A stretch of 48,519 nucleotides of DNA from Nemertoderma westbladi (taxonomy: Eukaryota > Xenacoelomorpha > Nemertodermatida > Nemertodermatidae), in the NCBI GenBank assembly GCA_032718475.1, contig JAUCBJ010008923.1, positions 1-48,519 on the forward strand, written 5' to 3'. Positions 37,787 to 48,519 of the stretch are shown here, in pieces. Position 1 is the stretch's first letter, and each line of letters opens with the position of its first letter. The translations under genes and the position numbers were made by a program. Below the pieces are notes generated by a model. The model made no database searches, had not been told where the DNA came from, and saw only the letters and a program-made list of their open reading frames with translations.

Positions 37787-40700
37787 ATGGATAAACAATT
37801 GAAATGTCCATTTTGTCCTCTTCAAATTTCTAAACATAACTATTTACGCCACCTAAGGTTGCATTTTGAAGGTTATTCTTGTTTTAAGTGTCACGTTTTC
37901 ACACCTACAGAAGAAATATGTAAACGACATGAATCAACTACGGGATGTAAAGAAATGAAGTTTTACGTGTATGAAAAAACATGCCCTACTTGTAATAAAG
38001 AGTATTTATATGAGAATTACTTACGTCACGACTGTCACCAACGTTATTATCATGTTAGACCACCACAACGGAACCAAAACAATACTGTCGCATCTAGAAA
38101 AAGACTGAAATCTGGTCAAGGTTCATCAATTTTTAACATTGAACGAGCCGCACACGATAACCGATTAGAAATCTATGTTTACAATCTTCCAGATGATGAA
38201 GATTTTCCTGATATTCATTCATCATTAATTAAAATTCAACCTCACATCCAAACTTTATTATTAGGAAAACTTAGCGAAATGAATGTACTTAGACCCTGGC
38301 TAGGTGTGAATATACTCATGTATCGATCACATTTTTCAGAGGGTGATCAAGAAGAAGCTTTCTATTTTAGTTCTTCAGGTGGTGCAGTTAATACTGTAGA
38401 TTCACATGAAAGTTTTGACACATGGTTTGAGTATGTATTAGAAAAATTAATGCAAAAAATAGCCATGTTTAACACTCGTGGCTCAGGGTGGCGTGTTAAA
38501 TCTTTATTAAGGGTTGAAATTAAAGTAGCTGAATCCAAGTGTAGGTCACTGGAATATAAGGGACACGGTTATATGGAGTTACCTAAGGCTCTAGCGTGTA
38601 AACAATGTGTTATAAATATACAAACGGCTGATAATGATTGTTTTAAATGGGCAATTATAGCTACAAAATTTAGTAGCAAAGTGAAGATAAACAAAAACCG
38701 CACTTCACAGTACAAAAATTATATGAGTCATTTCATTTTTGACAACGGCAACAAAGATTATCCAACAGAATGGCCGCTTGCAATTAAACTTTTTGAAAAA
38801 CAGAATTCAGCATATATAATTAATTTATTACTCTACGACAACAATCGAGTATCTATATTAAGACAGGCACCATTTAGTAAAATCACTCCAGATAAAGAGT
38901 TATTGAATATATTACTTGTAAAAAATAAGAATACGAGTAAACAATCACATTATGTTTGCATAACTAACTTGAATCGTTTGTTGAATACAAGAGGTAAGCA
39001 TATTAGAGGTAGGAAATATTGTGAACGGTGTTTGGCACCTTTCTACACCAATGATGTTCTAGAACGTCACCGTCTTGCTTGTTATCGAGGAAAAAGTCAA
39101 GTTGAGAAGCTACCATCTGAAAAAAGAACTCACATTAGCTTTAGAAATTTAGACAGAACATTACCAGCATTGTTTGTAATATATTTTGACATAGAATCTA
39201 TTTTGGAGCCAGCTAGCAACAGTAAATTTATTCAGAATCATATTCCATGCGCTGTAAGTTATTTAATTGTTCCTAGTAGTGAATTAATCCATCCACCAAA
39301 ATTTTATTTGAAGACCTTTACAAAAACAATCGACAACAACTGTATTCAAGACTTTTTAGACTCTGTATATAATGACATCACCCAATTATATAAGTGGGCA
39401 GAAACCCACACCAGACAAAAGATAATACTTAACGATGTAGATAAGTTAAGTTTTTGGAAAGCTAAAACTTGCTTTTATTGCAATGTTTTATTTAAGGATA
39501 AGTCTGAGAAAAACAAACATCACTCACATATTACTGGTAACTATATAGCAGCCGCTTGTAACGCATGTAACCGCTCTTTATCGTTGAAACGACACATGTA
39601 TATACTCGCTGTACACAACTGCAATCACTACGATTTGCATTTTCTTTTACAAGTTGGTTTTACCAACAACCGATATTCCGATTGGGATATAAAGGTGATC
39701 CCTAAAAATTCTGAAAGGTATATTTCACTAAGCATGCATATACCAGTGAAAGATGAAAAAACTAAGATCGAGCTACGTGTCTTAGACACATATCAATTTT
39801 TATCCTTTTCCCTAAGTACTTTAGTTGATTGTTCAACAAAGGATATAGACAGCGAGGATATAACATCAGTTCTACCAATTACTGAACAGCAAATGAAATA
39901 TTTTTATCCAAATTTAAATAATGCAACAATTAAACGAAAAGGTATATTTCCCTACGAGTACCTGACAGATTTAAATAAATTCAATGATTCGAAATTACCA
40001 TCAATAGACAAATTTTATAGTAAATTAACACAAAATACCTGTACTCCCGAGGAATATAGTTTTGCCAACGCATCATGGAGTCAGTTTGACTGCTCGAATC
40101 TCAAAGATTATCTTTTAGCATACTTAAAACTCGATGTTTGTCTCCTCGCTGATATATTTGAGAACTTTAGGAGAGTGTGTAGACAAAACTACGAATTAGA
40201 AGTAGTTTATTATTGCAGTATCGCAGCTTTCACTTATGATTGCGCTCTGAAATACAATAAATGTAAGTTAGCATTAATAAAATATTACTAAACATATAGA
40301 GATTTTGAAGCATCTATTAGAGGAGGGGTTTCATTCTGTCGAAAGCATTACATAGAATCAAATATACCAGATACTGATAATTATGATCTAAGCAAGGAAG
40401 AGTGTCATATTTTCAATATAGATTTTAATTCCTTGTATTCTGGTAATTTAAGTAAAAAGCTACCTGTTTCAGGTTTTGAACAAGTCAACGTTACATATTT
40501 AGAGAATGCTGCTCCAGAAGAACTGATAAAATATTTAACAAATCTTGATACTGAAGGAGATATTGGGTTTTTCTTAATTTGCGATTTGAAATATCCCAAA
40601 GATATTCACGATCGTACATTAGAACTACCCTTAGCTCTAGAACATTTAAGTATAAATGAGACAATGCTTTCACCATATATGAGGGAACAATTTAACAATG

Positions 40701-41806
40701 TTTGTAAACAAAGAGGCACTAATAGCAAGTATAAGATGTGTGCACCGAAACTTATGTTGACACAATTCGATAAAGAATTCTATCATGTAAATTTAAAACT
40801 GTTAAAATTTTATATAAAACAAGGTTTAATTGTTACTAAGCTCCATAAATTATATTCTTTCCATCAAGACTTTGTATTTAAACCCTATATAGATTTTAAT
40901 ATTAATCAAAGGCGATTAGCAAAAAGTTATATTGAAACAGCTGTCGCGAAATTGCTGAACAATTCGTTATTTGGTAAAACAATAGAGAGGATACGAGATC
41001 GATGCAACTTTCGTATCGCAAATAGTAAAGAAAAATGTGACCAATTAGTCAAACGAATAAATCATGAAAATTTCATGATTTATAACGATTCCTTATTGGG
41101 ACATTTATTAGTGAAAGACTCTGTAACTCTCGATAAACCAGTCTATGTAGGTAGTACTGTCTTGGACTTGGCTAAATTGGATATGTATCAGCTGTATTAC
41201 GATAAATTGCTACCTATTGAGAAAGAATTAAACTGTCGAATTGAAATTGTAGCATCAGATACCGACTCTTTAATAGGTTGTTACTATAATACATCGCAGA
41301 GTAATTTCTTAAAAGCCTTAATTAAAAATAATATTTTAGATACATCCAATTACCCCAAGGATCACCCTCTCTACAGCGATAAAAATAAATCCAGACTCTA
41401 TTACTGTAAAGACGAACTAGCCTCACGTGAAATTAAACAAGCAGTATTTTTAAGACCAAAATTATATTCAATTTTGGAATTCAATGAATCCAATATACGA
41501 CGGGCGAAAGGAATAACAAGAGCTGTCGTGGATAAAAATATTTGCCATGAAGATTATTTGAGGGCATATTACAATAACGAAGAAATTTCAAAAGAAACAC
41601 ATCAATTTCAGAGTAAATTACACAAAGTGTATACTATAGCACGAGATAAGTTTGCTCTCAGCGCATTTGATGATAAACTTTATTGGGTTAATAATAATCA
41701 TTCGCTTCCCTGGGGTCACTATCAAACAAAGGTTGAAAAACCCATGAAAAAAAACAATATACCAATTTATCGGGAACCAAACAATGAACTATCAGATAGT
41801 CAATAA
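37787..41806 (+). pseudogene. protein-primed type-B DNA polymerase, one in-frame TAA
   Basis: ATG 37787; stop TAA 41804-41806; about 1,339 codons with a single in-frame TAA at 40289-40291 (codon 835) and no frameshift. N-terminus: C2H2/CCHC-type fingers (CPFCPLQISKHNYLRHLRLH, CPTCNKEY). Exonuclease: YFDIES near codon 467, HYDLHF near 618 and YLKLDV near 783. Polymerase: DFNSLYSGNL just after the break, KLLNNSLFGKT near 40950, the catalytic ASDTDSL near 41250, and KFALSAFDDKLYW near the end. This is the DNA_pol_B_2 group that replicates linear DNA with terminal proteins (Polintons, adintoviruses, adenoviruses). The stop separates exonuclease from polymerase domains. Its 3' end overlaps the TBP-like ORF by 23 bp. 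Confidence 0.9.
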
Positions 41807-42329
41807 GAATGTAAGTTGCCAGCAAGTGTCAGCAATTAATTTGAAAGAATTAAAAAATCAATTATCTGGTAAACACATACTCAAACCAAATCAGTTTATA
41901 TCTAAGATATTTGGTGCCACATTATTAATATTTAAAAATGGTCGTATTACATAATTAGGTAGTAAGTATAATTTCCAAAAAGTAAAAAAGCATATATTTG
42001 ATAAAACTAGTATTAATTTGATTTTAAAATCTGTTAATTTATGTACTTATATTTTTAGTATTAAGTCTGTAGTCTATAGGTTATTGATAAACAATACCGG
42101 GTTTTATGTTGTCTTTGATAATGTGCAACTTCAAGTTATATATGAACCTGAAATTTTTAATAATTGCAAAATAAGAATAAATAATACCGTAGTCATTTGC
42201 TGCTTTCATACCGGTAAATGTACTTTAATGTGTTCACCTAGCAAATTTCACATTTATTACCCTATATTTAGTAAACTTGTTAATTATTTATTAATGTTTG
42301 GTGTTGTGACTTTAGGTGTTGGTGATTAG
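41784..42329 (+). pseudogene. TBP-like (TATA-binding protein-like) ORF, one in-frame TAA
   Basis: ATG at 41784 overlaps the polymerase end in another frame; TAG at 42327-42329; about 181 codons with one TAA at 41952-41954. Two related halves are visible, as in the TBP saddle: first half GATLLIFKNGRIT followed, after the stop, by LGSKYNFQKVKKHI; second half IYEPEIFNNCKIRI and then VVICCFHTGKCTLMCSPSKF. The order (basic Leu-rich start, YEPE-F motif, hydrophobic strand, GK, short strand, helix) matches the TBP core over its full length of about 180 residues. The usual TGAK turn is altered in both halves. It would direct transcription of the element's own genes. Similarity judged by eye. Confidence 0.7.
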
Positions 42330-43702
42330 AAGGTTAAAATTAAACATTATTATTTTTTCAATCAATCAATCGGTAGTTAGGGAAAACTAACCTCGTTTGA
42401 ATAAGCATGACTCTCACGGGCTGACTGCGTGCCTAGCTGTGTGGCTGGCTGCGTGCCGCGAGGCTGACTGCGTGCTGCGAGGCTGACCGAGCGCGAGGCT
42501 GACTGCATGCCGCGAGGCTGGCTACGAGGCTGACTGCGTGCCGCGAGGCTGACTGCGTGCCGCGAGGCTGACTGGCTAGACGGCTGCGAGGTGGACCGTT
42601 TCCCGACAGCGTGGCTGACTGCGCGCACATCCGATTGTAACTGGCTCACAATATTGTATACATTGACTTAGTTTGTTACTGCGGGTGCTGTTACATTAAT
42701 ACTGTGGTACCGGTACCGTACTGCAGTACAATGCTAATCAAAAGAAATCAGCATGCTCTATCTGACAACGCTGTTACATCAAGAACAGCGACAGTATTGC
42801 AGTACTGTATTGTTTGGGTAGGTGATCTAATCCCTATATGTGAGAGCCACACGTCCCTTCTAGGTTATGACAGCAGTATGCTAATCAAGGTTCGGGTAGA
42901 CAGCAGTATCCTTATAGGTGAAAAAAAAACAAATGCTATTACATCAGATTACTGCTGTACTGATAAAGTGGATGACAGTTGTGGATAGGAGCTGCGAGGT
43001 TGACCGCATCCCCCGCAGTGTGGCTGACTGCGTACACATCTGATTGTAACTGGCTCACAATATTGTATACATTGGCCTAGTTTGTTACTGCAGGTACTGT
43101 CGTACCGGTACTGCAGTACGGTACAATGCTAATCAAAGGAAATCAGTATGCTGTATCTAACTATGCTGTTACAAGAACAGCGACAGTACAGCAGTACTGT
43201 ATTGTTTGGATAGGTGATCTAATCCCTGTATGTGAGACCCCTGCATGCATCAGATTACTGCTGTACCGATACCAGTAGACAGCGACTACAGTGTTGGAAG
43301 AGTAAAACACTACTGGTACTGATAAAGCGGATGACAGTTGTAGATAGGCCTATAATTTATCAGTACCGGTACCAACAGGTTATCATTACATTCTATACAG
43401 ATTATGTTGCATTTTCTGACTAATATTACTAGTCAACTACTGTATGTGTTATTAGTTTGCGATGTATAGGATGTTTCGCAATACCAGTACATCTATATTA
43501 GAATGATATCGAGAATACTTACTGTACATGTTACGTCTACATCATATTGTTAAATGTGTATGGTTAACCTAGCGCAATTGACTCTTTTTTAGAGAACTTG
43601 TTGTAAAAAAATTATATTTTATTATATTTTTATATTAACATCAAGATCATCACCAAAATAAAATTATATTATATCCCATCACATTACATGCTTAGAGTAA
43701 AC
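42330..43702. repeat. GC-rich minisatellite and a ~410-bp tandem duplication
   Basis: 42418-42612 is built from a 19-20 bp unit (GCGAGGCTGACTGCGTGCC) with variants. From about 42596 a ~410-bp segment is repeated at about 43007: both copies carry TGGCTCACAATATTGTATAC (42645, 43052), GTACTGCAGTAC-type words, AGAACAGCGACAGTA and GGTGATCTAATCCCT. 43381-43702 is AT-rich with nothing recognised. Confidence 0.85.
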
Positions 43703-44251
43703 CTACAGTACATCTTCCACCGCAGTTATTTCTTTCTGTTTATCATCATCAGTCGCAGTTAAACGCTTTCTCATGAAAAAGTGTAGCATCGCATACCCCC
43801 CAACGCGTTTTGCAGAGCAGTACCGCAGACAGTTATCCTTTGTGTTTAAGTGGAACGCACATTTATTTTCTACTGTAGTAAATTGATCGTGGAAGCGACA
43901 AGGGGTTAAATATTCGTGATATTGCTTATATATTCCCAATTTCTCCACCGAATTTGGCGCGAGAACATCGAGTTGGGAAACTAATATTGCCTGCTTCATC
44001 AACCCAAATACATGAATATTTTTTTTATATTTTAAATGTCTCTTCATATATTTTTTAAAGTCGTCTTGCGAAATGTCTCCATAGTTCCAGGGCAAATGAG
44101 AAGTCATATCACGTAAATTGTTTACGTGGGCTGCATCTAATGCCGATAATTTAATATTAGGCGGGCCTTTAATTAAAAATGTCTTTATATTAGTTTTGGT
44201 GTAATTAGAATCGAATATAGCAAATTCTTTAAATACTACCGGATACTCCTT
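43703..44251 (-). pseudogene. minus-strand gene of the virus-like unit, 5' end cut off by BEL copy 2
   Basis: The minus strand stays open from the BEL boundary at 44251 down to the stop at 43703, about 182 codons. The internal ATG at 44107 is probably not the true start because the frame and protein-like sequence continue upstream (KEYPVVFKEFAIFDSN, KTFLIKGPPNIKL). Other features: PWNYGDIS, and a C-terminal cysteine/histidine group CRFHDQF...CAFHL...CLRYCSAKRVGGY. The layout resembles a conserved family of short proteins common in invertebrate mobile and virus-like DNA, but I cannot name it. It converges on the TBP-like gene. Confidence 0.6.
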
Positions 44252-46530
44252 TGATGAATTATTTCACTATAAGGTAGCATTTGTAGTTTAACTTTAACGT
44301 AAAAACTTTTGAAAATCCGACGTATTTTGATTAAGTTACAGTAATGTAATATGCCTATTCATATTTGTACACATAAAACCCTTAGGTACTCTCGTGGCGT
44401 AGTGGTCAGATGGTTAAGGCGTTGGTTACATTACGTAGGTTACGAGTTCGAATCCCAGTTGGGAAATTTGTATTTTGGGGCCATTTATTTTCGTGTGGTG
44501 CTAATTGGTAGGCCAATGAGAAGCGTACAGCGTAGCGAATGATGAGCCAGGCCAATCATAGGGCATAAATTATCTTATTGCTCAAATGTGAGGCAGTGGA
44601 AAATTCTGTTAGGATTCCATGTCCCAGATTAGTGTAAGGGCCGGACTGCGTTGAACGATGAGCTGGGCCAATCATAGAGCACGAAGCACTTCATTGCTCA
44701 ATGGTGAAGCTGTGGAAAATTCTGTTTAGTTTCCATGTGCAATTTCTAGTAAAAAAAGGCCGGTTTGCCTTCGGTTATCACCTCAGTACCAAACCTTATA
44801 CTTCGTTACCCCTTTTCTCCACCTTATAGTTTATTCTTGTAAAATTAGTTAATTCGGTTTCTTGTTGAAACTTTATTTGATAAATCCTTTTGTAAAACTG
44901 TAAATATACTGCAATTTCCTGACATGTTTTCTTTTGGTCCGACTTCGGGACAGCCGAACACCAGGGAGATGGCAGCCTAGATCGTTAGGCCGTAAGCAAC
45001 GCAGGGAAGGGATGTCCACAACACGCTAGCGCCCACATCGGATTGACCGCGCACCCCCTTTGCCCTTCGAAATACTCCACTTGCTATGCAGCGCCCGCTT
45101 TGTGAGAAGGTAAGACTTTGTTCGACGCCCTTGCCCGCCGTAAGACCTATAGATCAGGGTAAGCGTGACATCGTACTGGACGCCGCAAATTTAGGATCAA
45201 ATAATTATATCCAGACAAACCCCCCCCTTTGTCAAGTCCTACGAACCCCTGGGTTAACCTGTACTTCCTACAGGTGCGAACTATTGCCATTCGTCAGTAC
45301 GCGAGTACACATTAGGTACGGACAGCATACGTTCCATAATTTAGTGATTCATAGCACTGACTGTTTGGTACCGGCTCGCTTTGTAGAACGTACATTAGTA
45401 CCCCCCCCCCCCCCCCTGTCTGGAGTTAGCTATTTGATCAGGCAAGGAGCATTTCTGCTACCGGCACACTGCTTGGCCTAGGGAGGTTTATTAATATCCT
45501 ACCGCGCCTTGCCACGTACTGATAGGTATTGCTGCTAACTACCGCAGCAACAAAGTTCTAGAATTAAATTAGTATACCAGATCAGCTAACGTACGGTAGC
45601 GATTAACCCCTATTCTTATCTTACAACCAGAATCTGGTATTAGTGCCGATCACGGGTGTAGTTACTAACACTGTGGTTGCCCATTGGGTTGTGGATAGGA
45701 AGGAGAGAGCTTTGACGTCATTCGTGAGTATAAAGTTCTACAAACGCGACTAGTTTATTTTAGTAGCTAGCGCACGGTATCATTTAGTCAGAAAATCACT
45801 AAAACCTAGTAAAAGGAATTACACGAAATTGTTTTATTTGTAACACACCCACACACACACGCCCTAAAACATATTGCCCTTAAAGTTCTACTAGCTATAG
45901 CGTACTATACATTACTTTAGGTGGAAATTATCTGTATTTGTAAAATTAGGATCTGATTTAGTTGCGGCGATAAGGAGTATTTCACTTTCGTTATTAAACT
46001 GTTGTTTGTCTGGACAACGGTATTGTTACATTTAGGCCTGACCCTTTAGACTGATTTCGTACAGGGGGATCAGTTATTGTTACATTTAGGTACGACCCCT
46101 TTTCGACTGATTTAGGACTGTCAGTGTTGTTACGCTAGGTCTGTTAACCCACTAGCTCGTATATAAACCATATAAATCACACCGCGGCAAGTTACTGTAT
46201 TTAGGACTGTCAGTGATAGTTAGGATTCGCTGCGCGGGGATTGTTTTCCCGTGAGTTTGGTCTGTTACTGTAACTGTACATCTGCCTCACCGGTTAGAGG
46301 ACAGGTATCCTTCTGTCTAGTACGTAGGCATTCGACCCGCTCACGTACATAGAATAGATACAAGGCTCTGTTCCTCGCCAGTAGTCGTTTGTGTACTATA
46401 TCTGTTTGTTTAGATATCCTGGACTGGGATTTGTTGTCAGATACTGTACAAGCCCGTATACATTACTAGAGTCTCATAGTAAGATACATCGTTACTAGGA
46501 CCTGGTAAGCGGTATACTACTGGACCCTTA
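44252..46530 (+). repeat. 5' LTR of BEL copy 2, 3' end deleted
   Basis: Homologous to the other LTRs up to ACTACTGGACCCT (about 46526). The terminal part with CCGTAGGGGACACCACA and the first bases after the LTR are missing, so the LTR end and primer site are lost. The tRNA-like module is at 44388-44466 (A box TGGCGTAGTGG, B box GAGTTCGAATCC). The TATA position reads AGTAAAAAAAGG. C runs are shorter (8 C at 45220; about 16 C at 45402). Confidence 0.88.
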
Positions 46531-47430
46531 CAGTAGGAAGTATTATTTCCTTTAGTTTAGAATTGTTAGCTATTGAAAGTAGGAGATATTTAAAAACTAA
46601 GGTTAGTAAATTTAGTAATTTAGAACGTCCCCTGCTTCAGTAGGCTTTTAGGGTAGCTAGTACTTTCGTATTTAATCTTTGACTAGCTAACAGTTAGTTT
46701 GTAGCACTTTGTTTTACGCCGTGTGTGTGCGATGTTACTTTTCGGTACTTGAAAAGGTACATAGGGTTTAAAGACCAATTTGTATCGGTACCTAGGAAGA
46801 TTTTTCGTAAGCGTAGAAGTAAAACTCTCACCTTTGACCTTTTCAGGACTCAAGGACTCATTTCTGGACCGCTTCGAGGATTAGACCGCTTTTCGCAAAG
46901 TTTGGGAGACAATAAATTCGTCCGCGCCGCCGAAAAACGGAAAGACCCACGTCCGGTTTGTATTTGGGAATTTGTACGACTGGAAGATCAAAGGAACGTA
47001 AGTTTTACGACTCGCGTCGTTCAAACTTAAGAAAGCACAGTAGTACTCAAAATTTGTGGGTTTCACTGTCTATTAGTAGTGTTGTTGGTACATATTTTCC
47101 CTTTAGACGTTGCTGTTTGGCCTATTGTTTATACTTGTTGATCTACATTTTGTTAACGTATACCGTTATCTCACTTATTCGTACAAATTTAGCCGGTAGG
47201 CTAGATTACTACTTATTTTATTATATACCTTGTTAGTTTATTTGTACCGGTTAGGGTATATATATGATATATATATATATCAAGGTAAGTTTGACATTTG
47301 TACATTTCGACATTTTGACATTTCGACATTCTGACTTGTTGATTTATTTGTACCGGTTAGGTAAGTTTGACACTTCAACATTCAGACACTTTGACATTTT
47401 ATTACCCGTACTTGACGTATATAATAAGAC
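46531..47430 (+). other. leader of BEL copy 2
   Basis: Aligns with 8117-8898. The donor AAG|GTAAGT is conserved at 47282-47290. Just after it a local duplication repeats TTTGTACCGGTTAGG and TAAGTTTGACA (about 47342-47372), giving a second donor-like AGGTAAGTT. A 101-codon basic frame (46725-47030) shares only its start with the copy-1 frame at 8279 and is not called. Confidence 0.6.
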
Positions 47431-48519
47431 ATGAGTGACACACCCTATTCGACGAGATACCCACCTACCGACTATGACTCGTGCGACCCGGACAGATCGA
47501 CAGTAGACGAACCGAGAAGGAGAACCCGAGATTCCACCGATGTCACACCGCTTGCGTCGCCGGTACCCCGAACGGAAATACCGGAAGCCGCAACGCGTGG
47601 CGACGGCAGAATCGAAGATTTCCTTACCGTCCCGCAGACTAGATCACGGGAACCGGACATGGTAAGTTCGACTGGAAGCCAGGAGAACGTTATTAGAAGT
47701 ATAGGAGGACACATGGCCCAGATTACTCGGAACCTCGGAGAAGGTTTTCACGTTTTACGCGAGTTAACCACCCCGATGTCGAGATACGAGTTCTACACCT
47801 TACAGGTAAGGATAGAAAGTAGGGTACATGCCTCCGTAGATAAACTTAAAGGTTTGCACGAACTTGCAGAGTTGCGTGGCGACAACTTTACTCAGGTAAA
47901 GATAGTAGATAAATTGGTAAGTGCGAGAGAAAGCCTTATCCAGTTTAAGTCGGTGATAAGATTGGCTCAACAGGAGCAGTTCGACCAACTGCTAGGTGAG
48001 TCAGTTTCGGACGCGTTGTTACAACCCGAAGAGGAAGAAGAACTCTACTGCCTGGACGGAAGGTTGGAAACGCTGACCAATTTTCTTCGTAGATGCGGCG
48101 TACCGATCGACGAACCGGAAGTCGAACCGCGAGGGACGACGGAAGTTCTCACTACGGAAGGCTCGCGAGCCTACCAACATCCACCACTGGATAGATCGTT
48201 CGTTAGCGTACGGAGCGACGTTGGCAACGTTGGCAACGTTAGTAGAACAGCGTCTGGAATTACTCGACAACAACAGGAGGTTGCACGCCGACAACAAGTC
48301 GCCGAGGAAGAAGCGCGACACCAGATGGCACAGATCGCCATCGAAGGAGAGAAACAACGTAGAGAAGACGAGGCAAGAATTGCACAACTCAAGGCGCAAG
48401 CTGAATTCGAAGCATCAGAAATGCGCAGACTGGAGGAGGACTTAGCGCGAGAAGCGGCAGCCGACGAGTTAGCACGGCAGAAAGCAGCATCCGACGTTCG
48501 TGCCAAGTTGGAGGCGCGG
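47431..48519 (+). CDS. BEL ORF1 of copy 2, open to the window end (partial)
   Basis: ATG 47431 (ATGAGTGACACACC, as in copy 1) and an uninterrupted frame of 363 codons that leaves the window. It aligns with 8899-10045 and reads through the position of the copy-1 stop (9778) with sense codons. Differences: a duplicated GNV (48226-48240), and the coiled coil has one ADELARQ unit where copy 1 has three. The hairpin copy is at 48156-48175 with the centre TCGCGA. Coiled-coil-rich putative structural protein; function inferred only from position before gag. Confidence 0.85.
   Translation, partial: MSDTPYSTRYPPTDYDSCDPDRSTVDEPRRRTRDSTDVTPLASPVPRTEIPEAATRGDGRIEDFLTVPQTRSREPDMVSSTGSQENVIRSIGGHMAQITRNLGEGFHVLRELTTPMSRYEFYTLQVRIESRVHASVDKLKGLHELAELRGDNFTQVKIVDKLVSARESLIQFKSVIRLAQQEQFDQLLGESVSDALLQPEEEEELYCLDGRLETLTNFLRRCGVPIDEPEVEPRGTTEVLTTEGSRAYQHPPLDRSFVSVRSDVGNVGNVSRTASGITRQQQEVARRQQVAEEEARHQMAQIAIEGEKQRREDEARIAQLKAQAEFEASEMRRLEEDLAREAAADELARQKAASDVRAKLEAR
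48156..48175 (+). repeat. hairpin repeat in BEL copy 2
   Basis: GGAAGGCTCGCGAGCCTACC, at the position homologous to 9624-9643 in copy 1. The single difference (T to C at position 9) turns the T-G apposition into C-G, so pairing is kept between copies of the element. Confidence 0.9.

Larger units (their letters stand above)
36188..44251. mobile_element. Polinton/adintovirus-like unit, ends not found, right side cut by BEL copy 2
   Basis: Four genes lie together: unknown ORF (36188-37231, +), protein-primed type-B DNA polymerase (37787-41806, +), TBP-like ORF (41784-42329, +) and a convergent gene (43703-44251, -). pPolB is the hallmark of Polintons/Mavericks and relatives. No integrase, capsid or packaging ATPase is in the window, so the class is tentative. 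BEL copy 2 begins at 44252 inside the convergent gene, and the rest may lie beyond it. Confidence 0.6.
44252..48519 (+). mobile_element. BEL/Pao retrotransposon copy 2, partial (runs out of window)
   Basis: Same family as 5697-26497: LTR from TGATGAATTATTTC at 44252, leader, and ORF1 from 47431. More diverged from copy 1 than the two copy-1 LTRs are from each other. It inserted into the minus-strand gene of the virus-like unit. The 3' part and its target duplication are outside the window. Confidence 0.9.

Noticed and set aside
37787-41806. Alternative genetic code with TAA as a sense codon
   Set aside because: Both affected genes also end in standard stops and the neighbouring ORF needs no recoding; simple nonsense mutations explain it.
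42377-42649. Minus-strand ORFs rich in Ser/Gln/Arg over the GC minisatellite
   Set aside because: They are translations of a 19-20 bp repeat; open frames are expected from the repeat itself.

Overview
The window is repeat-rich, AT-rich animal DNA, probably from a marine or other invertebrate. It holds no recognisable host gene or bacterial-type operon. The evidence for an animal genome is spliced piggyBac exons, a CR1/L2-type LINE, tRNA-derived SINEs, BEL/Pao LTR retroelements and a Polinton/adintovirus-like protein-primed DNA polymerase. Almost every kilobase belongs to a mobile element, and many elements sit inside one another.

Layout. 1-372 is a 41-bp tandem satellite. 803-3977 is a 5'-truncated LINE remnant with a poly(A) tail and a 12-bp target duplication; it is split by a hAT-like element (991-3641, 8-bp duplication), which itself contains a TA-flanked inverted-repeat element (1164-2680). 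At 4142 a piggyBac transposase pseudogene begins. Its later exons lie at 27033-27631, 27990-28181 and 31572-31855, because a long-inverted-repeat element (about 4337-27027) landed in it. Inside that element sits a giant BEL/Pao retrotransposon (5697-26497, 20.8 kb, target duplication ACATT). A LINE (about 28190-31545) sits in the last piggyBac intron. 31.9-36.1 kb holds tandem repeats, a PIF/Harbinger-like MITE and tRNA-like remnants. 36188-44251 is a virus-like Polinton-type unit: an unknown ORF, a type-B DNA polymerase, a TBP-like gene and a convergent gene. That last gene is cut by a second copy of the same BEL family (44252 to the window end).

The BEL element is the most unusual object. 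It has 2.35-kb LTRs carrying a tRNA-like segment with A and B boxes, CCAAT repeats and a TATA box. Its leader has a consensus splice donor. ORF1 is coiled-coil rich, followed by Gag (DUF1759-like, CCHC), protease, RT/RNase H, a Ser-Pro-Asp repeat linker and integrase. Downstream of pol, where env would lie, are extra ORFs (18487-22219), one with three CCHC-type zinc knuckles and no visible membrane segment. Scattered through the internal region are twelve copies of one 20-bp imperfect palindrome, all in the same orientation. Their sequence differences preserve pairing, which suggests RNA hairpins. A homologous copy lies in the second element.

Coding sequences are decayed. The BEL pol frame carries nine in-frame stops but stays in one frame for over 4 kb, and the polymerase and TBP-like genes each carry one TAA. 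The LTRs differ by a little over 2% by eye over their first ~560 bp, so the BEL insertion is not brand new.
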